Assembly: GCA_035711465.1 (NCBI GenBank)
Contig: DASTCC010000070.1
Coordinates: 1-20,929 of the forward strand
DNA length: 20,929 nt
Reading direction: 5' to 3'
Origin: DASTCC01 sp035711465
GTDB taxonomy: Bacteria; Acidobacteriota; Vicinamibacteria; Vicinamibacterales; SCN-69-37
This document shows, piece by piece, positions 11,738 through 19,331 of the stretch (its first letter is position 1; every line of letters starts with the position of its first letter). The position numbers and the translations under genes are program-made. The notes below the pieces were generated by a model. It searched no databases, was not told the DNA's origin, and was given only the letters and a program-made list of their open reading frames with translations.

Positions 11738-13189
11738 GTGACGATGCTGGGCAGGAAGCAGTTGTTGATCGGCGGCGAGTGGCGCGAGGCCGCCGGCGGC
11801 ACGACTATGGGCGTCGTCAATCCGGCGACCGAGGAGACGATCGCGGAGGTCGCCGCCGCCTCGCGCGAGGACGTCGACGCCGCGGTCGCGGCCGCGCGGG
11901 CGGCGCTCGACGGGCCGTGGGGCCAGATGGCGCCGCGCGAGCGGGGCCGGCTGTTGTGGGCGCTCGGCGAGCGGATGCGAGCGCGCATCGACGAGATCGC
12001 GAAGCTCGAGACGCTCCACAACGGCAAGCCGATCACCGAGTCGCGCCACATCGAAGTGCCGATGGCGATCGATTGCCTGCAGTACTTCGCCGGCTGGGCG
12101 GACAAGATTCACGGCGAGACCATTCCCGTCAAGGCCGATGCGTTCGTCTACACGCGGCGCGAGCCCCTCGGCGTGGTCGCCGCCATCGTGCCCTGGAACT
12201 TCCCGCTGCTGCTGGCGATGTGGAAGGTGGCGCCGGCGCTGGCGACGGGCAACGCCGTGATTCTGAAACCGGCGAGCCAGACGCCGCTGACGGCGTTACT
12301 CCTCGGCGAGATCGCCGGCGAAGTCGGGCTTCCGCCGGGCGTGCTCAACGTCATCACCGGCAGCGGCTCGACCACCGGCCAGGCGATCGTCGAGCATCCC
12401 GGCATCGACAAGGTCGCGTTCACGGGCGACACCTCGACGGGCAAGGGCATCATGCGCAGCGCCGCCGAGACGCTGAAGCACATCACGCTCGAGCTCGGCG
12501 GCAAGTCGCCGAACATCGTCTTCGCGGACGCCGACCTCGACGCCGCCGTGCGCGGCGCGACCGTCGGCATCTTCTACGGCAAGGGCGAAGTGTGCGCCGC
12601 CGGCTCACGACTGCTGGTCGACGCCTCGATCAGGGATCCGGTCCTCGAGAAGGTCGCGGCGCGGGCGAAGAAGATGGTCGCCGGCGATCCGCTCGATCCG
12701 AAGACGCGGCTCGGCGCGATCTCGTCGAAAGCGCAGCTCGAGCGGGTCCTGAACTACGTCGAGATCGCGAAGTCCGAGGGCGCGACGCTCATCGCCGGCG
12801 GCGCGCGCGCCGACATCGGCACGGGCAAGGGGTATTTCATGCAGCCGACGGTCTTCGCCGGCGTCACCCCGGCGATGACGATCGCGCGCGAGGAGATCTT
12901 CGGCCCGGTGCTCGCCGCGATCGAGTTCGCCGACGTCGACGACGCGATCGCCCGCGCCAACGACTCGCCCTACGGCCTCGCCGCCGGCGTCTGGACGCGC
13001 GACGTGAAGAAGGCGCACTACGTCGCCTCGCGCCTCCAGGCCGGCACCGTCTGGGTGAACACCTACAACGTCTACGACACCGCGGTGCCGTTCGGCGGCT
13101 ACAAGCAGAGCGGCTTCGGACGCGAGATGAGCGTGCACGCGCTCGAACACTACACGCAGGTCAAGAGTGTCTGGGTGGATCTTGCGTAA
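11738..13189 (+). CDS. NAD(P)+-dependent aldehyde dehydrogenase; candidate 3,4-dehydroadipyl-CoA semialdehyde dehydrogenase
   Basis: This 483-residue protein is a member of the ALDH superfamily, closest in look to the betaine/phenylacetaldehyde type. Catalytic signatures are intact: VPWNFP (N154), LELGGKSP (general base E252), GEVCAAGS (nucleophile C286) and EEIFGPVL. The GTG at 11738 is preferred because GGAG lies 7 nt upstream; an ATG two codons later is 13 nt away. In the box route the ring-cleavage product is an aldehyde that BoxD oxidises to 3,4-dehydroadipyl-CoA. This enzyme sits in the same run of genes and could do that step, but it does not obviously belong to the BoxD subfamily, so the substrate is inferred from context. 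It is the last gene before a large inverted repeat that may end transcription. Confidence 0.9.
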   Translation: MTMLGRKQLLIGGEWREAAGGTTMGVVNPATEETIAEVAAASREDVDAAVAAARAALDGPWGQMAPRERGRLLWALGERMRARIDEIAKLETLHNGKPITESRHIEVPMAIDCLQYFAGWADKIHGETIPVKADAFVYTRREPLGVVAAIVPWNFPLLLAMWKVAPALATGNAVILKPASQTPLTALLLGEIAGEVGLPPGVLNVITGSGSTTGQAIVEHPGIDKVAFTGDTSTGKGIMRSAAETLKHITLELGGKSPNIVFADADLDAAVRGATVGIFYGKGEVCAAGSRLLVDASIRDPVLEKVAARAKKMVAGDPLDPKTRLGAISSKAQLERVLNYVEIAKSEGATLIAGGARADIGTGKGYFMQPTVFAGVTPAMTIAREEIFGPVLAAIEFADVDDAIARANDSPYGLAAGVWTRDVKKAHYVASRLQAGTVWVNTYNVYDTAVPFGGYKQSGFGREMSVHALEHYTQVKSVWVDLA

Positions 13190-13194
13190 GGGCG

Positions 13195-13287
13195 CGATTG
13201 GCTTGGGCCTTGGGGCTTGGGCGGGTGCTGATCTAGTTCCAATTCTTACAGGCTGCAAGGCCCAATACCCAAGGCCCAAGCCGATCG
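13195..13287. repeat. Long imperfect inverted repeat after the box operon
   Basis: Arm 1 (13195-13221) begins CGATTGGCTTGGGCCTTGGG; arm 2 (13261-13287) is its reverse complement with about three mismatches over 27 positions. The loop is 39 nt. The arms are built of repeated CTTGGG/CCTTGGG words. The position, 6 bp after the aldehyde dehydrogenase stop and before the next transcription unit, fits a terminator or mRNA 3'-end structure, although there is no U tract. Confidence 0.65.
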
Positions 13288-13304
13288 CCGTCACCGTCAC
13301 TGTC

Positions 13305-13353
13305 CACTGAGGCGCAGGGAACCCTTGCGCCCTCAGTGTCGTCACTATATATT
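13305..13353 (+). promoter_or_regulatory. padR promoter with overlapping dyad
   Basis: TTGCGC (13325-13330), a 17-bp spacer and TATATT (13348-13353) form a plausible promoter ending 12 nt before the padR ATG. The -35 overlaps an inverted repeat, CACTGAGG (13305-13312) with CCTCAGTG (13331-13338), whose stem continues inwards with small bulges. PadR regulators commonly bind dyads at their own promoters, so this is a candidate autoregulatory operator. Confidence 0.45.
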
Positions 13354-13365
13354 GCCACGCAACCT

Positions 13366-13713
13366 ATGTCCTGGCCACTGACTGAACGGGAACTGAAGCG
13401 CAGCAGCGCCACGCTGCTGGTCCTGGCGCTCGTCGCCGAGGAGCCGCGCCATGGTTACGAGATTGGCAAGCTGATCGAGTCGCGCTCAGGCGGGAAAATC
13501 AGCTTCCAGATGGCGTCGCTCTATCCGTTGCTGTACCGCCTCGAGCGGCGCGGGTGGATCGAGGGCCGCTGGCGGCAGCAGGCGGGGGAGCGCAAGCGCC
13601 GCTTCTATCGCATCACCGCCGAGGGGCGGCGTGTCGTCGAAGGGGAGCGCGGGCTCTGGAACGCGTTCGTCAAGGCGCTCGACCAGGTGGCGGGGCTGAA
13701 GGGATCGCGATGA
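13366..13713 (+). CDS. PadR-family transcriptional regulator (acidobacterial type)
   Basis: This 115-residue winged-helix regulator has the PadR core: ATLLVLALVAEEPRHGYEIGKLIESRSGGKISFQMASLYPLLYRLERRGWIEGRW, followed by the wing RKRRFYRITAEGRRVV. The ATG at 13366 was chosen over a GTG at 13336, which would place coding sequence over the -10 region. The stop overlaps the start of the downstream permease (ATGA at 13710-13713), which implies translational coupling. Small PadR proteins of this kind are commonly found next to ADOP permeases in Acidobacteria, and this pair fits. The inducing ligand is unknown; the protein most likely controls its own operon through the dyad upstream. Confidence 0.92.
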   Translation: MSWPLTERELKRSSATLLVLALVAEEPRHGYEIGKLIESRSGGKISFQMASLYPLLYRLERRGWIEGRWRQQAGERKRRFYRITAEGRRVVEGERGLWNAFVKALDQVAGLKGSR

Positions 13714-16382
13714 ACTGGCGGGCGCGAATCGAACGGGCGATGCCGTCGCCCACCGGTGATTGGACGCGGGATGCCGAGGTGCTCGACGAGCTGGCCGCGC
13801 ATGCCGCCGATCGGCACGACGAGCTCGTCCGCGCCGGCCACGCCGATGCGGACGCGGTCGCCATCGTCCTGCGCGAGGTGGCCGACGCCGCGCGCCGGCA
13901 GGCGGCGCGGCCGGCGGCGTGGCAGGAGGCGGCGCCGGTCGATCGCCCGCGTCTCTTCGCCTCGGCCGGACAGGATCTTCGCTACGCGCTGCGGATGCTG
14001 CGGCGCGCGCCGGCGTTTGCCGCGGCGTCGATCGCGACGCTCGCTCTGGCGATTGGCGCGGTCACCGCGATCTTCACGGTCGTCGAGGCGGTGTTGCTCC
14101 GCCCGTTGCCGTATCCAAACGCCGACCGTCTGGCGCTGATCTGGGAGTCGTCGCCGCAGGGCGCCAATCGCAACGTCGTGTCGAGCGGCAGCTATCTCGA
14201 CTGGCGCGCGCGCAACTCGGTGTTCGAGGAGATCGGCGCGTTCTCGGACTCGTTCGACAGCGCCTTGACCAGCCCCGGTGAGCCGCGGCGGGTGCAGGCG
14301 ATCAGCATGACGCCGGCGGCGCTCGCGGCGCTGGCCGTGCGTCCGGTCGCCGGCCGGATGCTGCGCGACGAGGACACGATCGCCAACGCGGCGCGCGTCG
14401 CGCTGCTCGGGTATCGCACCTGGCGCGACGACTTCGGCGCCGACGCGACAGTCATCGGGCGGCAGCTCACGCTTTCCGGCCGGACCTACGAGGTCGTCGG
14501 CGTGCTTCCCGAAGCCACCGTCATCCCGGAGCCGGACGTCGACGTCGTCCTGCCGCTCGGGTTCGGGCCGGCGGCCGCGAACGAGCGGACCGCGCACAAC
14601 TACATGGTCGTCGGCCGGTTGAAGCCGGGCGTGTCGATTGACGCGGCGAATGTCGCGATGCGGCAGCTGGTCGCGGCGATGACGGCCGAGCATCCGAAGG
14701 AGCTCACCGGATGGAGCGCGCTGGTCGCGCCGCTTCACGGCGACGTCGTTCGGACCGTGCGGCCGCTCCTGACGCTCGTCTTCGCCGTCGTGGTGGTCGT
14801 GCTGGTGATCGCCTGCGCCAACCTCGCCAACGTGCAACTGGCGCGGGCGTCGAGCCGACGCGCGGAGATGGCGGTGCGGGCCGCGATCGGCGCCGGACGC
14901 CGGCGGCTCGTCAGTCAGCTGCTTCACGAGAGCCTCGTCATCGTCACGATCGGCGGCGCCATCGGCGTCGGCCTGGCCTGGCTGCTGATGCGCGCGCTCG
15001 TGGCCGCGGCGCCGGCTGACATCCCGTTCCTCGACAGCGTCGCCATCAACGGGCGCGTGCTCGGCGTCGCCGCGCTCACCACGGCGGCCAGCGCGCTGCT
15101 CGTCGGATTGCTGCCGGCCCTCCAGATCTCGCGCGCCGATCTGCAGCCGCTGCTGCGCGCCGGCCGGTCCGCGGGCGATGCGCGACAGGCGCGCTCCCGA
15201 CTGGCGCTGGTGACCGTGCAGGTGGCGCTGGCGGCCGTGCTGCTGGTGGCCGCGGCCCTGGTCGTCCGCAGCATGCAGAAGCTCGGTGACGTCGAACCCG
15301 GATTCGATCCGGAAGGCCTTCTGGCGATCGAGTTCAACCTGCCGAGCGCGGTCTATCCCGATCTCGGCGATCACGCGCGCTTCTACACCGAGTTGATCGA
15401 GCGCGTCCGGGTCCGGCCGGGCGTCGCCGCTGTCGCCGGCACCACCTCGGTGCCCGCCCGTGGCGGCGGCATGACCTTCAGCTTCGGCATCGAAGGGCGG
15501 ACGGCGACCAACCCCACCGGTCGCGAGGATCCCCAGCCATTGCAGGCGGTGACGCCCGGCTACTTCGAGACAATGCGGATTCCGGTCGTGGAGGGGCGGA
15601 CGTTCTCGAACGACGATCGCGCCGACACCGAGCCGGTCGTCATCTTGAACGCGGCCCTGGCGCGACGCCACTGGCCCGGCGAGAGCCCGATCGGCAAGCG
15701 GCTGTCGTTCCGTCCCGGCCAGACGCCGTGGCTCACCATCGTCGGCGTCGTCGGCAACACGCACGACAACGGGCTCGATCGCGACGCGCCGCCGACGCTG
15801 TACGTGCCGTTCACGCAACGGGCGCCGAACTGGCGCTGGATGACCTGGCTCACGCTCGTCGTCCGCGCTCATGGCGATCCGACGGCGCTTGCCGGCGAGG
15901 TACGCGCCGTCGTCCGTGAGAGGGATCGCGATCTGCCGTTGCTGAACGTCAGCACCGTGCCGGAGCTGTACGCAGCCAACGCGGCGCGGCGCCGCTTCGC
16001 GATGACGCTGCTCGCCGGGTTCGCGCTGCTCGCAGTGACGCTCGGCGCCATCGGCATTTACGGTGTGCTGTCGGTCGGCGTCGCCGAGCGTCAACGTGAG
16101 ATCGGCGTCCGTCTGGCGCTCGGCGCCGGGGCCGCGGACGTCGTCCGCGCCGTCGCTCGTCCGATCCTGCTCTGCCTCGCGGCCGGGCTTGCCGTCGGTC
16201 TGGCCGTCGCCATGTCGCTGACGCGATTCCTCGAGACGCTGCTCTTCCAGGTCGAGCCGACCGATCCGGCGTCACTCTCCGCCGTCATCGTCGTGCTCGC
16301 CGGCGTCGCGGCGGTTGCCGGCTGGATGCCGGTGCGCCGCGCCCTGCGTCTCGATCCCGTGCGCGTGCTTCGCCAGGACTGA
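13710..16382 (+). CDS. ADOP-family ABC transporter permease (FtsX/MacB-like, duplicated)
   Basis: This is an 890-residue inner-membrane protein. After a soluble N-terminal stretch of about 85 residues, the core begins with DLRYALRMLRRAPAFAAASI and the first membrane helix (about 104-128). A MacB-type periplasmic domain follows, then helices around LTLVFAVVVVVLVIACANLANVQLARA and the FtsX signature EMAVRAAIGAGRRRLVSQLLHES. A second FtsX unit repeats this at the C-terminus (RQREIGVRLALGAGAADVVRAV). The duplicated layout and extra N-terminal region are those of the 'acidobacterial duplicated orphan permease' family, which lacks a linked ATPase. The ATG overlaps the padR stop by four bases. Substrate and role are unknown; MacB relatives act in export or mechanotransmission. 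Confidence 0.92.
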   Translation: MNWRARIERAMPSPTGDWTRDAEVLDELAAHAADRHDELVRAGHADADAVAIVLREVADAARRQAARPAAWQEAAPVDRPRLFASAGQDLRYALRMLRRAPAFAAASIATLALAIGAVTAIFTVVEAVLLRPLPYPNADRLALIWESSPQGANRNVVSSGSYLDWRARNSVFEEIGAFSDSFDSALTSPGEPRRVQAISMTPAALAALAVRPVAGRMLRDEDTIANAARVALLGYRTWRDDFGADATVIGRQLTLSGRTYEVVGVLPEATVIPEPDVDVVLPLGFGPAAANERTAHNYMVVGRLKPGVSIDAANVAMRQLVAAMTAEHPKELTGWSALVAPLHGDVVRTVRPLLTLVFAVVVVVLVIACANLANVQLARASSRRAEMAVRAAIGAGRRRLVSQLLHESLVIVTIGGAIGVGLAWLLMRALVAAAPADIPFLDSVAINGRVLGVAALTTAASALLVGLLPALQISRADLQPLLRAGRSAGDARQARSRLALVTVQVALAAVLLVAAALVVRSMQKLGDVEPGFDPEGLLAIEFNLPSAVYPDLGDHARFYTELIERVRVRPGVAAVAGTTSVPARGGGMTFSFGIEGRTATNPTGREDPQPLQAVTPGYFETMRIPVVEGRTFSNDDRADTEPVVILNAALARRHWPGESPIGKRLSFRPGQTPWLTIVGVVGNTHDNGLDRDAPPTLYVPFTQRAPNWRWMTWLTLVVRAHGDPTALAGEVRAVVRERDRDLPLLNVSTVPELYAANAARRRFAMTLLAGFALLAVTLGAIGIYGVLSVGVAERQREIGVRLALGAGAADVVRAVARPILLCLAAGLAVGLAVAMSLTRFLETLLFQVEPTDPASLSAVIVVLAGVAAVAGWMPVRRALRLDPVRVLRQD

Positions 16383-16398
16383 GGGCCGCCGGGCTCAG

Positions 16399-16423
16399 GA
16401 GTCCGGACTCGTACTGCTAAACT
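16399..16423 (+). promoter_or_regulatory. Palindrome and -10-like element before the PLP-enzyme gene
   Basis: GAGTCCGGACTC (16399-16410) is a perfect 12-bp palindrome. TAAACT (16418-16423, 4 of 6 to TATAAT) follows and ends 7 nt before the ATG of the next gene, with no Shine-Dalgarno site. This suggests a leaderless transcript whose promoter carries an operator-like dyad near the -35 position. No good -35 hexamer is visible. Confidence 0.35.
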
Positions 16424-16430
16424 TCGCCGG

Positions 16431-17594
16431 ATGGATTCGCTCCGGGCCTGGCGGGCAGAGTTCCCGATCGTCGAGACCTGCACCTATCTCGTGAGCCATT
16501 CGCTCGGCGCGATGCCGCGCCGGACGCGGGACCATCTGGCGACGTTCGCCGATCAGTGGGATCACCGCGGCGTCCGCGCGTGGCATGAGGGGTGGTGGGA
16601 AGTCGGCCGCGAAACGGGCAATCTGCTCGCGCCGATCCTCGGCGTCGCGCGCGACACGATCACGATGCACCAGAACGCGACGGTGGCGCAGTCCATCGTC
16701 GGCTCCTGCTTCACGTTCGACGGCGCGCGCCGGCGCATCGTGATGCAGGACCTCGATTTCCCGACCAATCACTATCTCTTCGAAGGCTTCCGCCGGTATG
16801 GCGCCGAGATCGACTACGTGCGATCGCCGGACTCGATTCGCGCGCCGATCGATCGGCTGGTCGACGCGATCGACGACCGGACGGCGATCGTGCCGATCTC
16901 GCTGGTTCTGTTCCGCAGCGGCGCGATTCAGGACGTCGCGCCGGTCGTGGAAAAGGCGCACAAGGTCGGCGCGCGCGTGGTCCTCGACGCTTACCAGGCC
17001 GCGGGGACGGTGCCGATGGATCTGGCCTCGCTCGGCGTCGATTTCGCGGTCGGCGGCTCCGTGAAGTGGCTGTGCGGCGGCCCGGGCGCCGGCTACCTGT
17101 ACGTCCGTCCCGATCTCGTGTCGACGATGCAACCGGGTTTCGTCGGCTGGGCCGGTCACGCCGCGCCATTCGGCTTCGAGACGGGGCCGATTCGCTACGC
17201 CGAGTCGATCGAGCGGTTCCAGAGCGGCACGCCGAACGTCCCGTCGCTCTACTCGGCGCGGGGCGGCTACGAGATCGTCGGCGAAGTCGGGGTGCCGGCG
17301 ATTCGCGCGCACTCGCTGCGCCTGACCCGGCGGCTCATCGACGCGGCCACCGCGCGCGGCTGGCGGCTGAACACGCCGACCGACGACGCGTCGCGCGGCG
17401 GTTCGGTCGTGCTCGACGTGCCGCACGGCGAGCGGGTGACGCAGGGGCTGATCGAGCGCGGCGTGATCGTGGACTACCGGCCCAACGCCGGGATCCGGCT
17501 GGCGCCGCACTTCTACAACACCGAAGACGACATCGACCGCGCGGTCGCGGTGATGGACGAACTGGTCGCCACCGCCGCGACCGCCAAAGCGTGA
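16431..17594 (+). CDS. PLP-dependent enzyme of aminotransferase class V fold, kynureninase-like
   Basis: This 387-residue protein is a fold-type I PLP enzyme. VVLDAYQAAGTVPMDL carries the Asp that contacts the PLP nitrogen (D186). GGSVKWLCGGPGAGYLYVRPDL contains the Schiff-base lysine (K212) in a context very like the SYKYLNGGPGA motif of kynureninases. The N-terminal YLVSHSLGAMPR also resembles the kynureninase NSLG-x2-P-(R/K) motif. Length is slightly short for kynureninase (about 410-420). Alternatives are a cysteine-desulfurase-like or isopenicillin-N-epimerase-like member. If it is a kynureninase it would yield anthranilate from kynurenine, an aromatic acid that would fit an aromatic-catabolism cluster, but this is inference. 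The next gene follows after 10 bp, so it probably heads the unit that includes the 3-hydroxyacyl-CoA dehydrogenase. Confidence 0.8.
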   Translation: MDSLRAWRAEFPIVETCTYLVSHSLGAMPRRTRDHLATFADQWDHRGVRAWHEGWWEVGRETGNLLAPILGVARDTITMHQNATVAQSIVGSCFTFDGARRRIVMQDLDFPTNHYLFEGFRRYGAEIDYVRSPDSIRAPIDRLVDAIDDRTAIVPISLVLFRSGAIQDVAPVVEKAHKVGARVVLDAYQAAGTVPMDLASLGVDFAVGGSVKWLCGGPGAGYLYVRPDLVSTMQPGFVGWAGHAAPFGFETGPIRYAESIERFQSGTPNVPSLYSARGGYEIVGEVGVPAIRAHSLRLTRRLIDAATARGWRLNTPTDDASRGGSVVLDVPHGERVTQGLIERGVIVDYRPNAGIRLAPHFYNTEDDIDRAVAVMDELVATAATAKA

Positions 17595-17604
17595 CAGGAC
17601 GGGA

Positions 17605-18453
17605 ATGACGATACGGACGGTGGCAGTGCTCGGCGCGGGCACGATGGGGCATGGCATCGCGCACGCAGCGATGACGGCAGGCTACGAGACGCGCCTCTAC
17701 GACGTCGGCGACGCGCCGCTCGCCGCCGCGCGGACGACGATCGACGGGATCCTCCGGAAGGCGGTCGAGCTCGGCAAGGTCTCGGTGCCGGAGGCCGAGG
17801 CGGCGATGGCGCGGTTGTCGACGTCGACGTCGGTGGCCGACGTCGTCCGTGACTGCGACCTGGTCATCGAGGCCGCCCCCGAGCGCATCGACCTCAAGCT
17901 CTCGCTCATGGCCGAGGTCGATCGCCATGCGCCGACGGGCGCGGTCATCGCGACGAACACCTCGGCGCTGAGCATCACCGAGATCGCCAGCTCCACGACC
18001 CTGCCGTCGCGAGTGGTCGGGATGCACTTCTTCAATCCCGTCCACAAGATGAAGCTCATCGAGATCGTCCGCGCGCTCGAGTCGAGCGAGGCGGCGCTCA
18101 CCACGGTCGCAGCGGTGGCGAAGCAGATGGGCAAGGAGACCGTGCTGGTCCGCGAGTCGCCCGGCTTCATCACCTCCCGGGTCAACGCCTCGATCGGCAA
18201 CGAGGCGTTCTACATGCTGATGGAAGGCGTCGCCTCGGCTCGCGACATCGACAAGGCGCTGAAGCTCGGGCTCAACCACCCGATGGGACCGTTCGAGCTC
18301 GTCGATCTCGTCGGCCTCGACACGCGCCTCAGCATCCTCGAGTACCTCCAGAAGTCGATGGGGGAGAAGTACCGGCCGTGTCCGCTGCTCGGGCAGTACG
18401 TCAAGGCGGGGCGGCTGGGGCGGAAGGTCGGGAAAGGCGTGTACGAGTACTAA
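17605..18453 (+). CDS. 3-hydroxyacyl-CoA (3-hydroxybutyryl/3-hydroxyadipyl-CoA) dehydrogenase
   Basis: This 282-residue NAD-dependent enzyme has the length of single-function HbdA/PaaH proteins. The Rossmann motif GAGTMGHGIA is at residues 10-19. The catalytic residues S120 (NTSALSIT), H141 (HFFNPVHKMKLIEI) and E153 are in place, as is the C-terminal signature NHPMGPFELVDLVGLD. In a box-pathway setting the expected substrate is 3-hydroxyadipyl-CoA, oxidised to 3-oxoadipyl-CoA; a general short-chain 3-hydroxyacyl-CoA role is equally compatible with the sequence. The ATG is preceded by an AGGACGGGA purine stretch. It follows the PLP enzyme by 10 bp and precedes a second enoyl-CoA hydratase by about 80 bp. 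Confidence 0.94.
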   Translation: MTIRTVAVLGAGTMGHGIAHAAMTAGYETRLYDVGDAPLAAARTTIDGILRKAVELGKVSVPEAEAAMARLSTSTSVADVVRDCDLVIEAAPERIDLKLSLMAEVDRHAPTGAVIATNTSALSITEIASSTTLPSRVVGMHFFNPVHKMKLIEIVRALESSEAALTTVAAVAKQMGKETVLVRESPGFITSRVNASIGNEAFYMLMEGVASARDIDKALKLGLNHPMGPFELVDLVGLDTRLSILEYLQKSMGEKYRPCPLLGQYVKAGRLGRKVGKGVYEY

Positions 18454-18462
18454 GAGCGGGTG

Positions 18463-18497
18463 ACAACTTAGAACTCAGAACTCAGAACTTCGAACTC
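18463..18497. repeat. Tandem 7-bp repeat (AGAACTC-like) x5
   Basis: Five abutting heptamers read ACAACTT, AGAACTC, AGAACTC, AGAACTT, CGAACTC. The array lies in the 82-bp gap between the 3-hydroxyacyl-CoA dehydrogenase stop and the next hydratase start. It is more A/T-rich than its surroundings and is non-coding. Confidence 0.8.
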
Positions 18498-18535
18498 GGC
18501 ACGCGGGACGCACGACTCAGGGCCGAGGACCAGGA

Positions 18536-19312
18536 TTGACATTGGCCAACATTCGCATCGAACTGCGCGATCGCATCGCCACGCTGACGATCAATCGGCC
18601 GGATGTCCGCAACGCGCTCGATCGGCAGACGGTGACCGAGATCACCACCGCGTTGGCGGAGGTCGGCGGGCGTGAGGACGTCGGTGCGCTGGTGATCACC
18701 GGCGCGGGCGATCAGGTCTTCGTGGCTGGCGCCGACATCCGGCAGATCCGCGAGCGGCGGCGCGACGACGGCCTGGCGGCGATCAACTCGTCGGTGTTTG
18801 CGGCGATCGAGCGGTTCGAGAAGCCGACGATCGCGGCGATCAACGGGCACGCGCTCGGCGGCGGCTGCGAGCTCGCGCTGGCGTGCGATCTCCGGATCGC
18901 GGCTGAACACGCCCGGTTCGGGCAGCCCGAGGTGAATCTGGGCATCATTCCGGCCGCCGGGGCGACGCAGCGGCTGCCGCGGCTCATCGGCCTCGGGCGC
19001 GCGAAGCAGCTCGTGCTGACCGGCGAGACGATCGACGCGGCCACCGCGCTCTCGTGGGGGCTGGTGACGGCGGTCGTGCCGTCAGCCGATCTGCCGAGCG
19101 CCGCTCATGCGCTTGCGGCCCGGGTGCTCGCGCGCGGGCCGCTGGCGGTCAGGCTGGCGAAGCTGGCGCTCAACGCCTCGTCGCGCGTGGATCTCGATTC
19201 GGGGCTGCTCATCGAGACGCTGGCCCAGGCAATCTGCTTCGAGTCGGCGGACAAGATCGAAGGCACCTCGGCGTTCCTCGAGAAGCGGACACCGAAGTTC
19301 ACTGGCGCCTAG
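18536..19312 (+). CDS. Enoyl-CoA hydratase/isomerase (crotonase family), second copy
   Basis: This is a 258-residue single-domain crotonase. It has ANIRIELRDRIATLTINRP at the start, VFVAGADIRQI (oxyanion loop), NGHALGGGCELALACDLRIA with E112, and FGQPEVNLGIIPAAGATQRLPRLIG with E132. Both catalytic glutamates are present, so hydratase activity is expected. The usual PGTGGTQRL is replaced by PAAGATQRL. The start is a TTG at 18536 (GAGG about 7 nt upstream); a second TTG at 18542 has AGGA 6 nt upstream and would shorten the protein by two residues, and I cannot decide between them. Together with the preceding dehydrogenase it makes a beta-oxidation pair that could complete the benzoyl-CoA route. 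The next gene starts only 19 bp after its stop. Confidence 0.92.
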   Translation: MTLANIRIELRDRIATLTINRPDVRNALDRQTVTEITTALAEVGGREDVGALVITGAGDQVFVAGADIRQIRERRRDDGLAAINSSVFAAIERFEKPTIAAINGHALGGGCELALACDLRIAAEHARFGQPEVNLGIIPAAGATQRLPRLIGLGRAKQLVLTGETIDAATALSWGLVTAVVPSADLPSAAHALAARVLARGPLAVRLAKLALNASSRVDLDSGLLIETLAQAICFESADKIEGTSAFLEKRTPKFTGA

Positions 19313-19331
19313 GCGCCTCAGGAGGCTTGCA

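Noticed and set aside
13605..16094. An open frame of about 830 codons on the minus strand antisense to the ADOP permease
   Set aside because: No recognisable domain or membrane pattern; composition is typical of an antisense shadow of a GC-rich gene.
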